Source of the DNA: an uncultured Clostridia bacterium
GTDB lineage: Bacteria > Bacillota > Clostridia > Christensenellales > Aristaeellaceae
Assembly (NCBI GenBank): GCA_937874275.1
Contig: CALNAU010000063.1
Location: forward strand, 1-7,091
Length of the DNA stretch: 7,091 bases
Direction of reading: 5' to 3'
Shown: in pieces, positions 5,827 to 7,091 of the stretch
Numbering within the stretch: position 1 is the first letter of the stretch
Layout of the letters: the number at the start of each line of letters is the position of its first letter
Program-made: the position numbers and the translations under genes
The notes under the pieces: model-generated
Seen by the model: only the letters and a program-made list of their open reading frames with translations
What the model was told of the DNA's origin: nothing
Databases searched by the model: none

Positions 5827-7091
5827 ATGCGGCAGGTTATCACACCGGATCAGATGCGGCAGATTGAGCAGGCGGCGTTTGATGCCGGCACGCCCAGCCT
5901 GGACCTGATGGAGCGTGCTTCGCAGGCTGTGGCGAATACGCTCATCAACATGCTGGGCGGCGCGCGGGGCAAAGCGGCCGCCTTTTTCTGTGGTGTTGGC
6001 AACAATGGCGGGGATGGCTTTGCGGCGGCAAGGTTGTTTGCAGCGCAGGGCGGCCAAGCGTACATTGTGTTGCTGGACGCACCGCGCACACCGGATGCAA
6101 AGACCAACCTGCGCCGCGCACAGCAGATGGGCATCCCCATCCATGAGACATGGCCGAAGGGCATCCAGGTGGATGCGGCAGTGGACGCCATATTTGGCAT
6201 AGGGTTAAACCGTCCCCTGGAGGGGAAAGGCGCCGAGGCGGTCAGGCAGCTCAACGCGCTGCAAATACCCGTTTTGGCGGTGGATGTGCCTTCCGGATTG
6301 GATGCGCTGGCGGGGAAATCTTTGGGGGAATGTGTGCGTGCTCACCACACCATCACCTTTCATCGCGCGAAGACGGGGCACTTTCTGGCGACCAACCAGG
6401 AGGCTCTTGGCGACCTATCCATCGCGAACATTGGCCTGACCAACCCGCCTGAAATGCAAATCATGGAAGCGCTGGACGGTGAGGATTTGGCTCGCCTGCT
6501 GCCTGTGAGGCCAAGGGCGTCCCACAAGGGCGCCAATGGCCGTGTGCTGCTGTACGGCGGCAGCATGGGCATGGCGGGTGCTGCCGCCATGGCTGCGTTG
6601 GGATGCCTGCGGGCGGGCGCCGGGTTGGTGACGATGGCCTGTGAGGAGAACATCATCCCCATCCTGCAAGTGCTGGTGCCCAACGCCACATGTATGCCGT
6701 TGGCGCAGGTGTTGGAGGCGCCGCCCCGGCATGATGTGCTGTTGGCCGGCTGCGGCCTGGGCAAAGACATGGAGGTGTGGCGGCACCTGTCCCGCTTGTA
6801 CGACGCTGATGTGCCCACCGTTTTGGATGCCGACGCGCTGAACCTGCTGGCAGAGAACCCCATGCGGCTTGGTGACAGCACCATCATCACGCCCCATGTG
6901 GGCGAAGCCGCACGGCTGCTGCGTCAAACGCCGGAGCAAGTGGCGGGGGATATGCTGACAGCAGGACGGGCCCTGCAAGCTCGATTTGGCGGGGTTAGCC
7001 TGCTCAAGAGCCATTGCTCTGTCATCACGGATGGTCAGCGGCAAGCGCTGAACACCATCGGCTCTCCCGCATTGGCCAAGGGCGGCAGCGG
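5827..7091 (+). CDS. nnrD: Bifunctional NAD(P)H-hydrate epimerase / ADP-dependent NAD(P)H-hydrate dehydratase (partial, 3' end outside)
   Basis: Translated directly from the ATG at 5827, the frame stays open for 421 codons to the window edge. The product is the two-domain YjeF-type repair enzyme: the N-terminal epimerase interconverts R and S forms of hydrated NAD(P)H, and the C-terminal kinase-fold domain dehydrates the S form using ADP. Epimerase domain (about 1-215): GVGNNGGDGF (56-65), DAIFGIGLNRPL (120-131) and AVDVPSGLDA (151-160). Dehydratase domain (about 220 onward): SHKGANGRVLLYGGSMGMAGAA (begins at 233), LDADALNLL (333-341), ITPHVGEAARL (354-364) and GSPALAKGGSG at the edge. The last is the phosphate-binding loop, whose next residue should be the catalytic Asp. 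Full-length relatives are about 500 residues, so roughly 80-100 are missing. GGAGGGGG at 5811-5818, inside the end of acpS, is the likely ribosome binding site. The gene starts 3 bases after the acpS stop, a pairing common in Bacillota. Confidence 0.95.
   Translation, partial: MRQVITPDQMRQIEQAAFDAGTPSLDLMERASQAVANTLINMLGGARGKAAAFFCGVGNNGGDGFAAARLFAAQGGQAYIVLLDAPRTPDAKTNLRRAQQMGIPIHETWPKGIQVDAAVDAIFGIGLNRPLEGKGAEAVRQLNALQIPVLAVDVPSGLDALAGKSLGECVRAHHTITFHRAKTGHFLATNQEALGDLSIANIGLTNPPEMQIMEALDGEDLARLLPVRPRASHKGANGRVLLYGGSMGMAGAAAMAALGCLRAGAGLVTMACEENIIPILQVLVPNATCMPLAQVLEAPPRHDVLLAGCGLGKDMEVWRHLSRLYDADVPTVLDADALNLLAENPMRLGDSTIITPHVGEAARLLRQTPEQVAGDMLTAGRALQARFGGVSLLKSHCSVITDGQRQALNTIGSPALAKGGS

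Noticed and set aside
5437..6144. Antisense open frame of 235 codons across acpS and the start of nnrD
   Set aside because: It is codon-aligned with both acpS and nnrD, which share one frame, so it is an artefact of missing TTA/CTA/TCA codons across two genuine genes.
6415..7044. Antisense open frame of 209 codons opposite nnrD
   Set aside because: It is codon-aligned with nnrD, whose motifs run unbroken through this region.
1..7091. Search for CRISPR, inverted or direct repeats, transposon ends, tRNA or riboswitch structures
   Set aside because: No repeat array, long palindrome, terminator-like hairpin with a T run, or RNA-gene pattern was seen by eye; gaps between genes are 24 bases or less and fully explained by ribosome binding sites.

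Overview
The window is a dense, single-strand block of protein-coding genes, all on the + strand. It holds seven genes: one cut by the left edge, five complete, and one cut by the right edge. Gaps between genes are at most 24 bases, and three junctions overlap or nearly overlap (ATGA at tdh/kbl, ATGA at the P1 peptidase/acpS, 3 bases at acpS/nnrD). No RNA gene, mobile element, repeat array, CRISPR or terminator is visible. No promoter could be placed. The DNA is visibly GC-rich, with G or C in most third codon positions, and base use looks even from end to end, so nothing suggests recent transfer.

Layout: (1) bases 1-267 are the 3' end of a gene whose product resembles the C-terminal part of DUF3298/RsiV-like proteins, a weak match. 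(2) Bases 292-2513 are tdh and kbl, the two-step pathway from threonine to glycine and acetyl-CoA. (3) Bases 2534-3541 are trpS, tryptophanyl-tRNA synthetase. (4) Bases 3556-4476 encode a monoacylglycerol-lipase/lysophospholipase-like alpha/beta hydrolase. (5) Bases 4496-5452 encode a P1-family (DmpA/NylC, MEROPS S58) self-cleaving hydrolase. (6) Bases 5449-5823 are acpS, holo-ACP synthase. (7) From 5827 past the right edge is the bifunctional NAD(P)H-hydrate epimerase/dehydratase (nnrD/yjeF).

The organism is a bacterium. The acpS-nnrD pairing, the style of the TrpS and NnrD motifs (for example GSPALAKGGSG) and the possible DUF3298 gene suggest a GC-rich member of Bacillota, perhaps a clostridial anaerobe. 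This is inference from memory of family patterns, not a database result.

The genes look like a housekeeping operon. tdh and kbl form one tightly coupled metabolic unit, because the unstable intermediate is passed from Tdh to Kbl. acpS and nnrD serve cofactor activation and cofactor repair. The hydrolase and the P1 peptidase have no proven link to the rest. I found no convincing new biological system. The points most worth checking are the P1 peptidase with a full NylC-type catalytic set, placed directly before acpS, and a trpS gene with no room for its own T-box leader.
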